From: Nitrospinota bacterium
GTDB taxonomy: Bacteria; Nitrospirota; Nitrospiria; Nitrospirales; UBA8639
Reading direction: 5' to 3'
DNA length: 7,274 bases
NCBI GenBank assembly: GCA_022561525.1
Contig: JADFRB010000088.1
Span: forward strand, 1-7,274
Position numbers and translations under genes: made by a program. Below are positions 6,130 to 7,274 of the stretch, one piece after another. The notes under the pieces were generated by a model. The model saw only the letters and a program-made list of their open reading frames with translations, did no database searches and was not told the origin of the DNA. The stretch's first letter is position 1; each line of letters starts with the position of its first letter.

Positions 6130-7106
6130 ATACCATGAATCGTCTTGGTGCCTCGGTAGATGCCGAAAAGCTTCCGCCACCAGAGACCCCGTGGCAAGAA
6201 TTTATCCGTGTGTTTAAAAAAGATCGGTTGGCAGTCGTGAGTTCGATTGTCCTGGTCATTCTGGTGGTCGTGGGTATCAGCGGGAAAGTGTTCACTGAAT
6301 GGGTGGTCGTGTTCGATGCGGAAGTCGTTCGGCTTCCCGATAAGTTCCTTCCTCCGTTGTCCACGCCGTCTGTTGATATCATTCCTGCCCCAGACCTTCC
6401 TCAATTGGGTGTCTACGTATTTGGAACGGATGAATTGGGGCGTGACGTGTTTGCTCGAATGCTCCAAGGGTCTTTTGTTTCACTGTCCATTGGATTCGTC
6501 GCGGTGGGGATATCCGTGGTCGTTGGAATTTTATTAGGGGGGCTTGCGGGGTTTTTTGGCAATATACAATTACTGAAAATTATGACAGTCGATACGCTCA
6601 TCATGCGGTTTACAGATGTCATGCTCTGTATCCCAACATTTTTTCTGATTTTGACAGTGGTCGCACTGCTCCCGCCAAGTATATACAACATTATGATTGT
6701 GATTGGGTTGTTCGGGTGGATGGGAACGTGTCGGTTTGTCCGTGCAGAAATTTTGGCGCTGCGTCAGCAAGATTTTGTGGTGGCGGCTGAAGCCCTTGGT
6801 CTACCCAAAACAAGAATAATTTTCCGTCATTTGGTTCCGAACGCGCTTGCTCCGGTGTTGGTCTCGACCACGATTGGTGTCGCGACAGCGATACTGACCG
6901 AATCGGGGCTGAGTTTTTTAGGATTTGGCGTTCAACCTCCGTATGCCACATGGGGAAATATTTTGACCGACGGGAAAGCCTTTATCTTTGATGCCCCCTG
7001 GTTGTTCGTGATTCCAGGTATGGCTATTTTTGTGGTGGTGCTCGCGTTTAATATAGTAGGCGAAGGGCTCCGTGAAGCGCTCAATCCTAAATTGCGAAGA
7101 CGATAA
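6126..7106 (+). CDS. ABC transporter permease, DppC/OppC family
   Basis: This is the second channel subunit of the importer. The 326-residue product has a cytoplasmic N-terminal tail with the family's WQEFIRVFKKDRLAVVS (23-39), a first membrane helix (about 36-53), and a periplasmic stretch (about 57-98) leading to the signature FGTDELGRDVFAR (99-111). Further hydrophobic segments lie at about 118-144, 164-184, 187-201, 241-257 and 293-312. The EAA loop for ATPase contact is DFVVAAEALGL...HLVPNALAP (216-243), followed by SGLSFLGFGVQPP (260-272) and the C-terminal VGEGLREALNPKLRRR. It is complete and of normal length. It follows the DppB-like gene by 39 nt. ATG at 6126 is used; M4 (6135) is an alternative, and neither has a nearby Shine-Dalgarno. 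It should pair with the preceding permease as a heterodimer. Confidence 0.95.
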   Translation: MNTMNRLGASVDAEKLPPPETPWQEFIRVFKKDRLAVVSSIVLVILVVVGISGKVFTEWVVVFDAEVVRLPDKFLPPLSTPSVDIIPAPDLPQLGVYVFGTDELGRDVFARMLQGSFVSLSIGFVAVGISVVVGILLGGLAGFFGNIQLLKIMTVDTLIMRFTDVMLCIPTFFLILTVVALLPPSIYNIMIVIGLFGWMGTCRFVRAEILALRQQDFVVAAEALGLPKTRIIFRHLVPNALAPVLVSTTIGVATAILTESGLSFLGFGVQPPYATWGNILTDGKAFIFDAPWLFVIPGMAIFVVVLAFNIVGEGLREALNPKLRRR

Positions 7107-7109
7107 ATA

Positions 7110-7274
7110 TTGAACTCCTCAAACAATCACCTTCTCGATGTTTCTCACCTCTATACCTCTTTCTTCTCGGATAAGGGTGAGATTCGCGCCGTGGAGGATG
7201 TCAGCTTTTCCATTCAGCCTGGGCAAACGTTGGCGCTGGTGGGGGAATCGGGCTGTGGGAAATCCGTCATGGCA
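7110..7274 (+). CDS. ABC transporter ATP-binding protein, DppD/OppD-like, 3' part outside window
   Basis: Only the first 55 codons are present; the frame is open to the right edge. The fragment reads [28 protein letters not shown] in two overlapping family blocks (about 8-35), followed by [17 protein letters not shown] with the Walker A motif GESGCGKS (45-52). This is the standard N-terminus of the peptide-importer ATPases that power the two permeases from the cytoplasmic face. The Walker B, signature and C-terminal Opp/Dpp extension lie outside the window. The permease stop (7104-7106) is in the same frame only two codons upstream, so the first usable start is TTG at 7110, an uncommon codon with no clear Shine-Dalgarno; ATG at 7138 is out of frame. 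The 3-nt spacing suggests translation coupled to the preceding permease. A partner DppF-like ATPase probably follows. Confidence 0.92.
   Translation, partial: MNSSNNHLLDVSHLYTSFFSDKGEIRAVEDVSFSIQPGQTLALVGESGCGKSVMA

Overview
The window looks like a chromosomal segment of a free-living bacterium with a Gram-negative style gene set, and carries no mobile element, rRNA, tRNA or CRISPR array that I can see. Base composition is mid-range, and the ABC transporter genes look AT-richer than the two-component genes. Hybrid REC-PAS kinases beside Rcp1-type single-domain response regulators are common in Nitrospirota, Deltaproteobacteria-like groups and cyanobacteria. A Nitrospirota-like host is a guess from style only, because the sequence gives no taxonomic marker.

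Left part (1-1541, minus strand): a two-gene signalling operon reading leftward. A stand-alone response regulator (1083-1541) is followed after a 53-nt gap by a REC-PAS-histidine kinase that runs off the left edge (<1-1029). The kinase is cut just after its dimerisation/phosphoacceptor helices, so its ATPase domain lies outside the window.

Divergent intergenic region (1542-1894): about 350 bases without a gene. It holds a cluster of four GTCAT words including a 10-bp direct repeat spaced 21 bp, a plausible sigma-70 promoter for the rightward gene, and a long near-perfect palindrome (1805-1859) at the predicted start of transcription.

Right part (1895-7274, plus strand): lipA (lipoyl synthase) is followed by an Opp/Dpp-type ABC importer operon: a family 5 solute-binding protein, two permeases (DppB-like and DppC-like), and the first 55 codons of a DppD/OppD-like ATPase cut by the right edge. 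Together these would bind a peptide-like solute in the periplasm, pass it through the two-permease channel and drive uptake with ATP. LipA makes the lipoyl cofactor for 2-oxoacid dehydrogenases and glycine cleavage and has no obvious functional link to the importer.

The points most worth a second look are the enlarged solute-binding protein (about 710 residues), which appears to contain a duplicated subdomain and lacks a lipobox; the palindrome over the lipA promoter; a 12-base word shared by the regions upstream of lipA and of the importer; and a hairpin plus T-run between the binding-protein and first permease genes. I see no clearly new biological system; the genes themselves belong to known families.
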